In this document: one piece after another, positions 11,601-22,421 of the stretch
Numbering within the stretch: the stretch's first letter is position 1
Layout of the letters: every line of letters begins with the position of its first letter
DNA from: Bolinopsis microptera
Lineage: Eukaryota > Ctenophora > Tentaculata > Lobata > Bolinopsidae
DNA length: 64,000 nucleotides
NCBI RefSeq assembly: GCF_026151205.1
Contig: NC_087076.1
Coordinates: forward strand, 18,091,419-18,155,418
Reading direction: 5' to 3'
Translations under genes and position numbers: made by a program
Notes under the pieces: model-generated
Database searches by the model: none
Told to the model about the DNA's origin: nothing
Seen by the model: only the letters and a program-made list of their open reading frames with translations

Positions 11601-14600
11601 ATAATTAAATGGGCATACGGAGTTCGAAGGGAACTTATAAAGGGGGGGGGGTTTAACATACCCAATAATGACGATGAAATACACACACAAAACAACAATA
11701 CAGCAAAATACACATTACACAAAATACAACAATACAACAAAATACAATCACAAATAAACAAAATCAACAAATCACAAATCACATACCATTGAGTTGCTGA
11801 GGAAGTAGCACCAAGACCAAATCGTAACCACAGTTCATGTATCAGTCTCGTAGCTGGCCAAGTGAGCGAGTATTGGGAAGAGGTCTGCCTCAAGGCAGAT
11901 TGGACAGGATTCGCTAAAAGTTCAGGTATTGCTGGTATTATAAATTCACAGAACTTGATTAACGGGGAGCGAGCTACTATGAAAAGTTGGCACATTATAA
12001 TTAACTCGCATGAGAATGAAAGTAACCCGACCAGGAGTAGCTACGAACTCAAAATTGTAACATCATTGATTAATGTATTGGTAACCAATGTACCTCAACC
12101 AGCATATAATTAAGCGGCATAGAACTCCGTCCAGAGATTCTGAGCAGAGATTCCGCACATTCTTTCTTTGTCATATTCTTGCTGTTTATAACGTTCATTA
12201 TAGCATCCTCGACTAGGAATCTGTCTATACTGTTGAATCGGGGCAACTTGGGAACTTCGGGTCGATTAGGAACATCCTGAAAAGTCAACAGTCAACCATT
12301 TCACTCCTACACAAGATAAATTGCATTTGTTATATAAGTGGACGGCATCCAGGACCCTATAATTCCCAAAATAAAATCCAGTGATAGCGTGCTCAAATCC
12401 AGGGAGCAAAGCCTATAAAATATATTCTAACTTTTTAGTGAATTTGTGTTTGATTTATTCATCCCAATACTCACCTATAGCTATAACAGGATAAATATTC
12501 ATATTATATTTGAAAAGGGACGCTATAGGGGACCATAACATCAGATATTTTAAAAGACCCTAATATCAGCTTTAGAACCGCGACAGGGGTAAAAGCATTC
12601 CTTAACAAGAACAATAAAGAAAAAACCCGACAAAAAAACACTCCGTTGACAACGTACCGGAGTGTCGAATATTCTGAAAACAACAGTAGGTAGAGGGAAC
12701 TGAGTGTGTTCAAGATCTGCAGGAAGCTCGAACTGAGGTAAAGGGTGCTGAAGGGAGCTCTCCAGCTTGCTTTCAAAAGCCACGTACGGTCTGATTATCC
12801 AGTTATCCTGAAATGTTGAACTTTTGATAAAAACACAATCAGTGATCAAAGAGCGACATCTTGATTCTTGTATCTACATCTATGTTGTGTACGGTTTCGT
12901 AAATGGTTTCATTCTACATTTTTATTTCTTTCAATAGACCTATTTGGTTACAATCTAGATTTCATTTAAACTGCTTTTAAATATGCGCTTTAAAACAATA
13001 TGATGTACAGCCCACTCGCACTCCCTCTCTTATTTTGAAATACTGTCTCTTGTATTATTCAACTAGAGGCAAATAATAATTATTATAAGCATTACTTTTC
13101 ACATCCTTCACATACATGATATTATGAACTTTAGAAAGCACATAGCAAGCGTATTATATTATTTTTACTTTGGTTTCAACTCATAAATCATGATAGATAT
13201 TAGACGTCATAATTTTCCAATCATACTTTTATAGCTCGCTGTAAGCGTTACACAGTTCTTAATTTTGATCTGGACAAAAATAGATAATTTCCAAACCTCC
13301 CAGTTGTTGTTCCGCATATTTTTAATCTGGAGCCACAGAGAGTCCATATATTCTATTTGAGGTAAAGGATTATCACTCGACCACACCCGTATTGATGGCA
13401 TGTAGTGCTTTTCTCTCTTTTCTATTTCCCTAAAATTCAAAACGTTGGATGACATATTTTTGATTTGCTAAATTCACCAATATTTAGAGATATCGGTAGA
13501 CAAATCGTATGTAGACACTTCTCAACTGTGGTCTGTACTCACTATCAAAGTTTATTTTCAAAACTCACGTTTCTAGGATATCCAGAAGACGGTCGAATTC
13601 CACTTGATCTTTACTGTCGCTAAAATGAAGCCCTATCCAGGGCAAACACTGCATTACCGAATAGAGCAGAAAATCTCTCATACTCTGCGAGATTATAGAT
13701 ATTAATAATCGGAGTTTACACTACTCGATTGTATCGTAGACAATCCAGTATGTTATGGACAGTAGCACTAATAACAGTTCCTCATTATCATGATTATGAC
13801 GGAGAAAGTTTATGTAAAATACAAAGTAGGTATAAAAGTGTAAGTAAGATTCATATTAGTTTAAAATGTTCCTAACTGGTTTGACTCCAGGTTGAGCAGC
13901 AGTTGCGATGAAAGTGTCAAACAAACCGAGCAGGGAGGCGCCCAAAACAACATTACAATTTATAAGATCTGCCAGAAATCTGATCAATAATTGTACGCTC
14001 CTCCATTCCGCGTCATCAATCAGTGTTCCAAGTCTCTCCATTATCAACACCAGGAACTGAAACAGCCCTTATCAGGTTCACCAAGTATCAGGTTACTAGC
14101 TAGTCATATTATACAGCTGTCCTGATGGAATGCTATCATTTTAAGTTGTATATAATGTATATTTGCTTTATTACCTCGCCCCCTGTTGAGAACATTTTGA
14201 CGTTCAGAAGGCCGACCAGAGTCGAGTAGATCGTCATCTTCTCCGGCTGGCCAATTGCACTAAAGAGTTGAATTGTTTTAAATTTTAGTCACCAACCGAC
14301 AGTGAGAACTATAATTTATTGCACATCTGGTTAATCGTCGGTATGAATTTGTATTGAAACTTTTTCAACGTTTTAAACGGACATAGGCAAGCGTTACTAA
14401 CTTTTTGACCAAGGAATTTAGGATGAATTCCTTTTTCGTTGTTATCTCCTGATCGAGGATGTCAACTAAGCGCTCAAGATTAGTTTCTAATGACTCCTGA
14501 CTTTTCTCTCCGATTCTTTTGATTAGTTCTTCTAATCTCGTATTCAAATCTGCGATTGTGATATTATTAATTTGCAAACGTTCAGTGGTTGGAGGCTTAT

Positions 14601-14823
14601 TAACGAAGTATAACTTTTAATGAAAAACCACTATCATTTCTATTACTTATCTTCCTGTTTATGAACAAAGTTCCCAAAAATGCCATCTTAACAACGTCAT
14701 GTGAAAGTAATTTCTGAATACAATGTTCTCATTCAGCGAATAAAAACACCGGAATGTGAAAATCTTACCATCGTCTTCATCAAACTTCCTCTTCCTCTGG
14801 ATTCTTACTTGTTCCACTTCCAT
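8603..14823 (-). CDS. NCBP1: Nuclear cap-binding protein subunit 1 (CBP80)
   Basis: Large subunit of the nuclear cap-binding complex. It pairs with NCBP2 on the m7G cap and acts in splicing, 3' processing, export and NMD. I resolve 16 exons (minus): 14823-14769, 14549-14402, 14259-14175, 14056-13877, 13684-13569, 13429-13297, 12807-12658, 12276-12094, 11412-11198, 10896-10571, 10428-10320, 10147-9950, 9701-9593, 9398-9252, 9011-8878, 8696-8603. Phases are consistent throughout and give 793 residues (human 790). Diagnostic matches include KMTIYSTLVGLLN (exon 3), IRFLADLINCNV (exon 4), LPQVLAQAV and RLDTMNT (exon 9), WTWSEWEEC and PKPKFLKEV (exon 10), and RFIMILTDHIVR (exon 15). These are the three MIF4G-like helical domains in order. 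Exon 1 carries a basic QRKRKF stretch resembling the NLS region. Intron 8 contains a corrupt copy of exons 9 and 10 (11460-11990). Confidence 0.95.
11001..11191. repeat. 10-bp tandem repeat (TACAACAAAA)n in NCBP1 intron 9
   Basis: About 19 nearly perfect copies lie directly beside the splice donor of exon 9. They make up about two thirds of the 301-bp intron and give long open frames on both strands with no coding meaning. Confidence 0.97.
11460..11990 (-). pseudogene. Corrupt duplicate of NCBP1 exons 9-10 and intron 9
   Basis: This segment aligns along its length to 10740-11370 (exon 10, intron 9 with its 10-bp repeat, exon 9) in the same order and orientation. It differs mainly by many single-base deletions, often at short homopolymers, and the 10-bp repeat inside it is ragged. 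All reading frames are broken. It sits within intron 8. Either it is a decayed tandem duplication or, more likely given the deletion bias, unpolished long-read sequence left in the assembly. Confidence 0.75.
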
Positions 14824-14946
14824 ATTCTATGAACGATAGAAATTACTTAAAGACTAAAAATAAAACATTCCGCTGTCACCCCACTCTAAATAAGTTGTAC
14901 AGGCCACATATGGGTGTATATTCTAACTTGTATGATAATTCAGGAA
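14824..14946. promoter_or_regulatory. Candidate bidirectional promoter NCBP1 / SDR
   Basis: Only 123 bp separate the NCBP1 start codon (minus, 14823) from the preferred start of the dehydrogenase (plus, 14947). No room remains for two independent promoters unless one gene has an upstream non-coding exon. No clear TATA box is seen. Confidence 0.45.
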
Positions 14947-15786
14947 ATGTCAAAGAAAGTAGCAATAGTGACGGGTGGTACGAGAGGGATAGGGCGCGGT
15001 ATAGCAGAACACCTTGCACGTGCAGGATACGATCTTATCCTGGGTTACAACAGTAACACCAGTGCAGCAGACACAACAAAGTCGGCTCTAGAGTCCTGCC
15101 ATGGAGTAAAGGTGGTAACAGTGGGAGGTGACGTGGCAGAGCAGACCACCACAGACAGAATATTCGGGTGTTTGGAAACGGAGTTTCAAGGACAGGAGTT
15201 GGGTGCTTTAGTTCACAATGCTGGCTTGTACGTGGGTATAACAACACCTCCAGATAGTGACAAAGCCACTGCAGCGACAGCAAGCAGCAAGCATATGTTA
15301 GGAGACGGTAGTTTCGATAACTTTGATCAGTACGACTATTATCAGAACGTTTATCCAAAGTGTTTTGTACGACTAGTGGAAGGAGCGGCAGCACACATGA
15401 GAGAAGGAGGCCACATTGTTGCTACCAGTTCACCCGGCTGTAACAGTAACCAGACCACTAAACTAAACTACATGCTCCCCGGGCAAGCCAAGGCAGGTTT
15501 GGAGTATCTGGTCCGACACTACGCAGTGCTTCTAGCTCCCAAACATATAACAGTTAATGTTATAATCCCTGGTTTCACAAGAACAGAGGCCTGGGAACTG
15601 CTTAGTGCTCCTATGGGTGGTATTAATGGGGAGGTGGTGGAGGGGTTGCTAAAGAAGAGATGTCCGATGAACAAGTGGGGAACTACTGACGATATGGGCG
15701 GAGTTGTAGCTTTTCTGTGTTCTCCAGCAGCTGGTTATATAACTGGGGTCTCCATCCCGATAGATGGAGGTTTACATTTAGTTTGA
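14947..15786 (+). CDS. Short-chain dehydrogenase/reductase (classical SDR fold), intronless
   Basis: NAD(P)-dependent oxidoreductase of the SDR family, 279 residues, the usual size. The Rossmann nucleotide motif TGGTRGIG is at residues 9-16, NAG at 91-93, and the C-terminal PGFTRTEAW and GVSIPIDGG segments match FabG-like SDRs. The catalytic region is unusual: S162 and Y175 have the normal 13-residue spacing, but the next Lys is K182 (Y+7), and the residue four before it is P178. Thus the canonical YxxxK is absent or carries a 3-residue insertion. The substrate is unknown. I chose ATG 14947 because homology begins there; an in-frame ATG at 14932 is possible. AATAAA lies at 15874-15879. The lack of introns beside intron-rich neighbours could mean retroposition or bacterial transfer. 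Confidence 0.88.
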   Translation: MSKKVAIVTGGTRGIGRGIAEHLARAGYDLILGYNSNTSAADTTKSALESCHGVKVVTVGGDVAEQTTTDRIFGCLETEFQGQELGALVHNAGLYVGITTPPDSDKATAATASSKHMLGDGSFDNFDQYDYYQNVYPKCFVRLVEGAAAHMREGGHIVATSSPGCNSNQTTKLNYMLPGQAKAGLEYLVRHYAVLLAPKHITVNVIIPGFTRTEAWELLSAPMGGINGEVVEGLLKKRCPMNKWGTTDDMGGVVAFLCSPAAGYITGVSIPIDGGLHLV

Positions 15787-16537
15787 AGTTACAATTATGT
15801 ACAATTGTTTCGAGTTTTAGTTGTTTTTGTGTTTTAATCGATGCTGTGTGTTTCACTGATTTACATTACGAATAATAAAAATCAATTAGACGAGTGAATT
15901 TTGTATCATTTAACAGTTTTATTTAACATTTTGTCAAGCAACAAATTTACAATAAATGTTAATAGGTAAAAATGTATTGCTGAACAACACTCTAATATTA
16001 AAAAGTATAATATGGTTCAAACCGTGGAATAATTACAAATACATTCTTTAACGACTAAAACTGTGATATAAAATGTGTGTTCAAAACGTAATATAACACA
16101 CAAGGTTTAACAATACTTCATCTACGTTTGATAAAGTTAAGTTAATAATAAGTTGAAATATTGAAATATATGTAGCAAGATTTTAAATAATGCAATATCG
16201 TTTGGTAACCATTGGCATTACTTCGTAGGCGGGAAATAACGATGCAATCTGAGGTGGATTGAACATTTTTCTCACAATTAGATACATGACCACTACTGTG
16301 TATACAAACCGATACACTGTCTTCGCCATTACATATAATTCACAAATGCAAATTTCCCAATTGCCAGAATAACATATCTTTTGAAAGAAATTATCCCATG
16401 TCTCTTGATTAGGTTAGTCTTCGCCAAGCCTTGAAAATACGTTCATCAAACACCATTGACCATACTCATGTCATTCCATGGTTAGTAACGGGTAATCAGT
16501 AATGACAGTAACTACACTGTGCTTAACCTATACTCCC
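15787..16537. other. Convergent 3' regions of the SDR and NDC80 genes
   Basis: Nothing coding was seen. It contains the SDR poly(A) signal (15874-15879) and a minus-strand AATAAA (plus TTTATT 15918-15923) that could serve NDC80, so the two transcripts may overlap at their ends. Confidence 0.5.
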
Positions 16538-19500
16538 TCACAACTCATTGTTTTGTTTGAGTTTGGCTATCATTTTGAGATGACCAAACTGGTGCTCCAT
16601 ATCCTGGATCAGAAACTCGAGCTCGTGCTCCCTGTGTTTTCTGATCGCTTTGTAGATTTCTACCTCCTCGTGGTACCTACCTATCAGTCTGTTCTCCTGA
16701 TAAACAAATTAGGATAATTAGTTTAACTGAAAATTATTTTAGTACACGCAATCAAAAAATCTCAACTATGCAATTTGCGATGCGGGATTTATTCAAACTG
16801 AAAACAAGAGAAAAGCATCTCGTTACAACTGACCTCTCTTATTTTCTCCTCGATACTATCCACTGTTTCCTGCTCACTGAGCTGTTTCCTGAGTTCCTCG
16901 GTAGAGTGCCGGGCATCTTCAAGCTGCTTTTTCAAGCTATCTGACTTTGCTATACATTTCTGTCTCTCCATTTGACTCAGTTCTTGCCTGAAAGGCACAT
17001 TATTGGTTATTAACACTAGCGATGTAGATTGGTTATTGGCTTTTGTTTAGGTAACGTAAAAAGTACATGATATATAAATATAGAATAATGTATGTGATTT
17101 TTCAGTTTTTCACGTACAAGGCATATTATAATAAACAAATTGTGATTTACAGTACAACATACTGGTCACGTGATACGCTTTCACTAGACCATAATTACCA
17201 GATAACAGAATACGACACGATAAGAGAATCAGGTGCACAATATTCTGAGCTGAGAAATTATATACAACCAACATTTCCCATACTGTAAAATGTATTTGCT
17301 TGTCACATTTGCTGCTCTAGTAAGCTTGATCTCAGCTGACTTTGTGCCGGAATGTTGGATTGGTCCAGTTCAAATGGCAGCGAAGAATGGGTACCATCTC
17401 TCTAGACACTGGGTTACAACCCGAGATGGATACATTCTTGAAGTACACAACATTCCTTCACCAAGTCCCACAGCTGAAGTTGTATTTCTACAACACGGAC
17501 TGTTAGATAGCAGCATGACTTGGATGCTCAACGAGAAACAAGGTTAGTTGAACGTATTCAGGATATCATCCTGTAAACTGTAAGCAGTTCTCTAATAATC
17601 ATTAATCACTATTATAAACAGTTTCTAGATCTTACGGCGTTTATTATAAACCGAACTAATGTCTCACGTGCCTTTGAAATGTTCCGCACCTCAACCAAAA
17701 TGAACGTGATATGATTATTTTGATTCCGTCTGTAATCAATAATCAATACACGAATCACTTATTCTAGCTGGGAAGCTAACCAGAAAACAGCCAAGTTTAA
17801 CTGGTTATAAAACTAATTTCTAAAACCTCAGGAAGTTTAGCATTCATTCTCGCTGATTCTGGATACGATGTTTGGATGGGAAATGTCCGGGGCAATACCT
17901 ACTCAAGAAACCATACAATACTTTCCCCGAAATCTGCTGAGTTCTGGAATTTCTCATTTGACGAGATGGCAGCTGTAGACCTACCAGCTATGGTGGACTA
18001 TGTCACTAAGACTACAGGAAAAAACAGTATTTTCTACATAGGACATTCACAAGGAAGTGAGATGGGTTTTATCGAGTTTTCCAGGTAATGTCGTATAATT
18101 TTCCTGGTATAACTGTTTAATTTTGTTTCTACTTTACATGTACAAATTATATCAAATTTATCATTAACTTTCGAGGAACACATGTATATGATAACTATAT
18201 TTTCTTAGGAACAAGGAGCTGGCAAAGAAGATCAAACTATTCACAGCACTAGCACCAGTTGCCAGAGTCAAGTACATCAAGGGCTTAATTTGGTATGTAG
18301 CACAACTGCAGGGTACCTTGGAATGGACCGGACACAAACTCGGTATAAACGAACTATTCCCCAGCTGGTGGCTGCCCAAACTCATGGTAACCCACGTGTG
18401 TCCCCACGTGGAGACTTTCCTCTGTACCAACGTAATGTTCCTCATTACTGGAGCTGACAAATCCAACTTCAACAGCTCCAGGATTGAGGTATACGAGTGC
18501 CACAATCCAGCTGGTACAAGTGTCAAGAATGCAGTGCACTGGGCCCAGCTTATAAACGATCAGGATCTCAAGATGTTTGACTACAAGGATGAAGAGGAGA
18601 ACAGGAAGCACTATGGTCAGGACACTCCGCCAGTATACGATATTACAGGGCTGGATGTGCCGACTGCACTGGTTATGGGAGGAGAAGACTGGCTGGCAGA
18701 CCCGCAGGATGAGATATGGTTACTTGGAAAAATAGGAAATGCTGTGACTAAGACCATAATTATTGATTATTATAACCATGTAGATTTCATTTGGGGTTTA
18801 GATGCTCCTCGAAAAGTTTATTATCCGATAATAGAATACATGAAATCCCTGACTGATGATAAATAACTTTTATAAGTGATTAAATGTGGCTGCATGAAAT
18901 ACCATCATATCATGATCACTGCCGGCAATAGCCAGACTTTTAGCTTGTGTCAGTATGAAAACGTTTAAAAAGTGACTTTAGTTGTTTTAACATTCCGGTT
19001 TAACTAAATCAAAGCTTATCTATCAATTGTATTATCTTACTTTTGTTTAAGTTGATGCTTTGCCTGTATCAAGGTGTCGGACTCCAGTTTCAAATCATCC
19101 TCCAAGCGCTGAACTTCTATCTTTTGATCAAAGAGCTTCTTTTCCAGTTTAATAGAATCCTGTGATGAATTAAATCTTGGAACAAATGGACAATGATCAT
19201 GTTGTTCAAGATATGACGAGTGACAATAGCTAATGATATCATACTAAATCAAAGATTTTTAATTTAATTTATAATTTTTCTATACACAAAATATTGATAA
19301 CCAGAATAAAAAACCTCTTTGTCAGCCGATACTTTCTTCTTTAGTCTTTCATTTATGGCTGTAAGCTGCATTATACTCTTGTTATCAATAACTCTATCAG
19401 TGTCGTATCTCACATCTGGTATAATTGTCTGTATCTCACTGATCATCTTCCTCATTCGCTCCTGAAATCCATGTATAAAAACCTATAATCACTGATAATG

Positions 19501-21267
19501 GCCTCGTATGGAATGATCCGCCAAACAAAAAGCCTGGTACAAACTTCCATTCGATTAAAAAAATAAGATTATAAGGATAGAGCGGGATAGAGCATGAGAT
19601 TACCTTTAATTCTCTTTGCTGCTTGCTGAGAGCGATTTCTCTTGATGCATTTTCCTCCACTAAATTAACATTTTCCTCGACTAAATTATTTCTCTGAAGA
19701 AATGACTGAATTATTATTGAGCAGTTCGAAAGAATTAATTCACTGTAATCGTAGACTTATTTCTATAATTTCAATTAAAGAGTTTGGCATTATATAAAGA
19801 AAATTTGATATGGAAATTTGGCGCTACCTTTTGTTCATATTTTTGATAAAATTTACCCTAAAAGTCAAACGATTTTTTATCTTGTACTAACTTTATCAAG
19901 AAGGTCATGATAATGCCGCTTCAATCGTTGAACTTCGTGTTGTGGTGGCTGATCTGCAATCAGATTTTCTAATCTTTCGATTTCGCATTGCTTGTTCTTC
20001 ATATCTTCTCTCAATTCGTCCAGTTGGATTCCCTGTTCCTCAAATTGAGCTTGACAACTTTCAGCTTCTTTTTGTCTGTCTTTGATTAATTGAGAAAAAG
20101 CTTCCTCATCTTCATCTTGTACAATAATTTCCGCATTGATTTTATCAATCTTGGCTTCAAAGCCTGCTTTGATTTCAGGAAAAGCATTATTTTCAACTTC
20201 AAGGGCCTCATGCTCTTTATTGAGTCGATCATTTTCTTCAGTAAGTCTTTTCACTGTACCCTCAATATCGAGTTCTTTTAAATACTTTTCCTTGGAATCA
20301 TCATTTGCTGTGTCACCAGTTTGGAAGTCTCGGTAGTGTTTAGCTGAAATAATCTGATGCCTTAATTCTTCTTCTGCCTCTTCCTCTTCTTTACAATTGA
20401 TGGTATATACTTGGGAAATATGTGCCGCCTCGTAATCTGTCATTTGGATGATATTTACGAGAAATGCGAGAGCTTCAAGAAGATACGGCCAGCTAATAGG
20501 ACTGCCAACAGGTTTGAAATAACTTTCCTTTAACTGATAAGGATACGACAAATCATTCATTAATCCCATGACATCACTTGACAGTCTAGTGATTTCAAAG
20601 CCAGGATACCAATCCAGAATAATAAACCGCAATACTTCTTTAAAAGTTGCCTCAGTAGGGTTCATAAGGTTTTTCCTTGTCAAAACACTGGGGTATTCTT
20701 TGTCGATCAGAAATTCAAGAATGTCTTTGACATTCTTCTTCACATTGCTTTTTGCATCAACTTTAACAAAATTGGACCCGATCGTTGATTGTCTACCAGC
20801 ATAAACTGAAGATATAACACAATCAATTTGCTTGCATCCAGCAGTTATCAGCAATACTCTAGTTTTTTTGAATAAAATCTGCATTTAGCATCATTTATTT
20901 GGCATGTATATTGTAATCAGATCGCTGAGAAATAAATTTAAGAACATGTGATATCCGACCAAATTAGATTGCTTAAACTTACTTTTCTGATGTCTTTAAA
21001 TGTAAAAAACAGGAAAAAAAAAGAGCCAATTGAAGGTTAACTGACTGTAGTGTTAAAAGTTTAGTTTGTCCACCGATGAAATTCCAACAAAACAAACTAG
21101 TATTTTTATTTGTTGGCTTATTGTGTACCCTAACCTGACTGCCGAGAAACAGAAGGTCTTGAAATTGACTGTCTGGATACTGAGGGTCTACTAGTTGAAG
21201 GACGTGATGTTGACTGTCTTGATGCAACAGATTTCCGTGAGACACTTGGTCGAGGAAGTTTCGACAT
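16538..21267 (-). CDS. NDC80: Kinetochore protein NDC80 (HEC1)
   Basis: Microtubule-binding subunit of the outer-kinetochore NDC80 complex, partner of NUF2. Seven exons (minus): 21267-21135, 20805-19892, 19693-19604, 19461-19315, 19159-19041, 16987-16834, 16696-16538. Phases are consistent and give 571 residues (human 642). Exon 1 encodes a Ser/Arg-rich tail with repeated SRPSVSRQS-like units, matching the basic tail phosphorylated by Aurora B. Exon 2 holds the calponin-homology domain, with [15 protein letters not shown] and [13 protein letters not shown] aligning to the human segment around FKDLGYPFALSKSS and TWPHIVAALVWLI. The rest is long heptad-rich coiled coil ending at KQNNEL. Intron 5 (16988-19040) hosts the lipase gene on the other strand. 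The weak point is the short C-terminus, which I could not match residue by residue to the human SPC24/25-binding head. Confidence 0.88.
17290..18866 (+). CDS. Acid lipase (gastric/lysosomal acid lipase family)
   Basis: Secreted or lysosomal triglyceride/cholesteryl-ester hydrolase of the AB-hydrolase lipase family. Three exons (17290-17542, 17832-18084, 18209-18866) in phase, 387 residues (human gastric lipase 398). Residues 1-16 are a signal peptide ([14 protein letters not shown]). The oxyanion segment is [10 protein letters not shown], the nucleophile elbow is GHSQG with Ser157, the acid is Asp329 in GGEDW and the base is His359 in YNHVDFIWG, matching Ser153-Asp324-His353 of gastric lipase. 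[11 protein letters not shown] and [11 protein letters not shown] are family signatures. The gene lies wholly inside intron 5 of NDC80 on the opposite strand. I cannot separate lysosomal from digestive function from the sequence. A possible ATTAAA follows the stop at about 18879. Confidence 0.93.
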
Positions 21268-21802
21268 TGCAACCAATAAGATTATTTAATGGGTTATTTA
21301 CATAGATGTGACCACATTTAGTACCAGTACTAAATGTTACAATTAACCTGATGTATCAATAATAATAAATGCATCAATAATAATAAATAATAATAATAAA
21401 TCTATACAGTTACATATTTGAAACAATTATGGCCCTTATTGTGGGTAAAATATTTGTCTTTGTTGAAGTGTCCAACCTATCTGAATGACTGCATTAATAT
21501 AAATGTTGATGAAGATGTTTTAAATAAAAAATATTCCCTTCACTTGTTGAGCTCAGAATGTTACACAAAAACTATAATTGTGCACCATATCAGTTTATAA
21601 CTATGTGACTCTTCATTCTTTAAAAGTGCCCCACTCGCTAATTAATGAAAGGTTATTGCAATTTAATATGCTATTTGTTTTATTTATACGATCTGTAATT
21701 TATAAATCATGTATAATCAAATCTTGATGTAGATTTTTCAATTAATGCTAATGACATAAATTGCGATCTGAATGTGTCTAAACTATCATATTTTATTATA
21801 TC
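21268..21802. repeat. Upstream of NDC80; interspersed repeat shared with 34970-35040
   Basis: No gene seen. The stretch at about 21405-21450 reads as the near-exact reverse complement of 34985-35035, containing the segment around AACAATTATGGCCC, so a dispersed element end is present. A (TAA)n-like run lies at 21359-21400. Confidence 0.5.
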
Positions 21803-22095
21803 TCATGGCCTCTGATTGAATTGGTATAATTTTAGAATATCACACAAACTGCAAGAACAAGGTATCTCACCGGTGTGTATCTGTTTGTGTCTAGCAAGAT
21901 TGCTCAATTGTTTCGAGTTATAATCACACAAACTGCAAGAATAAGGTGTATCTCCAGTGTGTGTCTGTTTGTGTCTACCAAGATTGCTCGATGTATTCGA
22001 TTTGAAATCACACAAACTGCACGAATAAGGTTTCTCTCCAGTGTATGTCCATTTGTGAGTAGCAAGAGTGCTTGATTTATTTGATTTGTAATCAC
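21803..22095 (-). pseudogene. C2H2 zinc-finger array fragment
   Basis: Minus-strand frame with three to four Kruppel-type fingers joined by TGEKPYSCSLC-like linkers (HTGDTPYSC, HTGEIPCSC). The frame meets a stop immediately upstream of the first CDYKSN finger, no splice acceptor is apparent, and there is no start codon. The last finger breaks down into unrelated sequence. It is probably a remnant of a zinc-finger gene or an exon whose neighbours were lost; diverged finger-like pieces recur at 22390-22440 and 22600-22640. Confidence 0.55.
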
Positions 22096-22199
22096 ATTAT
22101 TATTAAATCTTAGATAGCTAATAATTTAATTAATTATCAACAGGCCCCTTAACGTGGGCAATAACATACGCTTTATAAATTACATAAACAAATACAAGT

Positions 22200-22421
22200 C
22201 TATTTTTCCGATTTTGCTAACTGTTTCTTTAGATCTGTTTTGGTCTTTTGTGGGAGTTCCCACATCTGCTGGTTGAGAACGCTCAACATAACATACATAA
22301 TGCTTGACTGCTTTATTGACCCGGGCAGGCCCCAGGGGCAGACATCCCAACACCAGTGCTTTGGGACATAGTGTTGGTCTGTTTCAGGATGTGTTAGATC
22401 CCAGCGAAGCCGCAAACTGTA
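22200..22421 (-). CDS. Orphan terminal exon of an unrecognised protein
   Basis: A good minus-strand acceptor (ATTACAG at 22422 and above) opens a frame of about 70 codons. It begins LRLRWDLTHPETDQ, runs through KHWCWDVCPWGLPGS and LNQQMWELPQKTKTD, and ends at a stop at 22200. The composition (many Trp, Cys, His and charged residues) looks like real protein rather than noise. I do not recognise the family. No matching upstream exons are visible before the LINE at 24 kb, and the sequence upstream of the acceptor is repeat-like. It may be the 3' exon of a gene broken by transposons. Confidence 0.4.
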   Translation of the reverse strand, partial: YSLRLRWDLTHPETDQHYVPKHWCWDVCPWGLPGSIKQSSIMYVMLSVLNQQMWELPQKTKTDLKKQLAKSEK

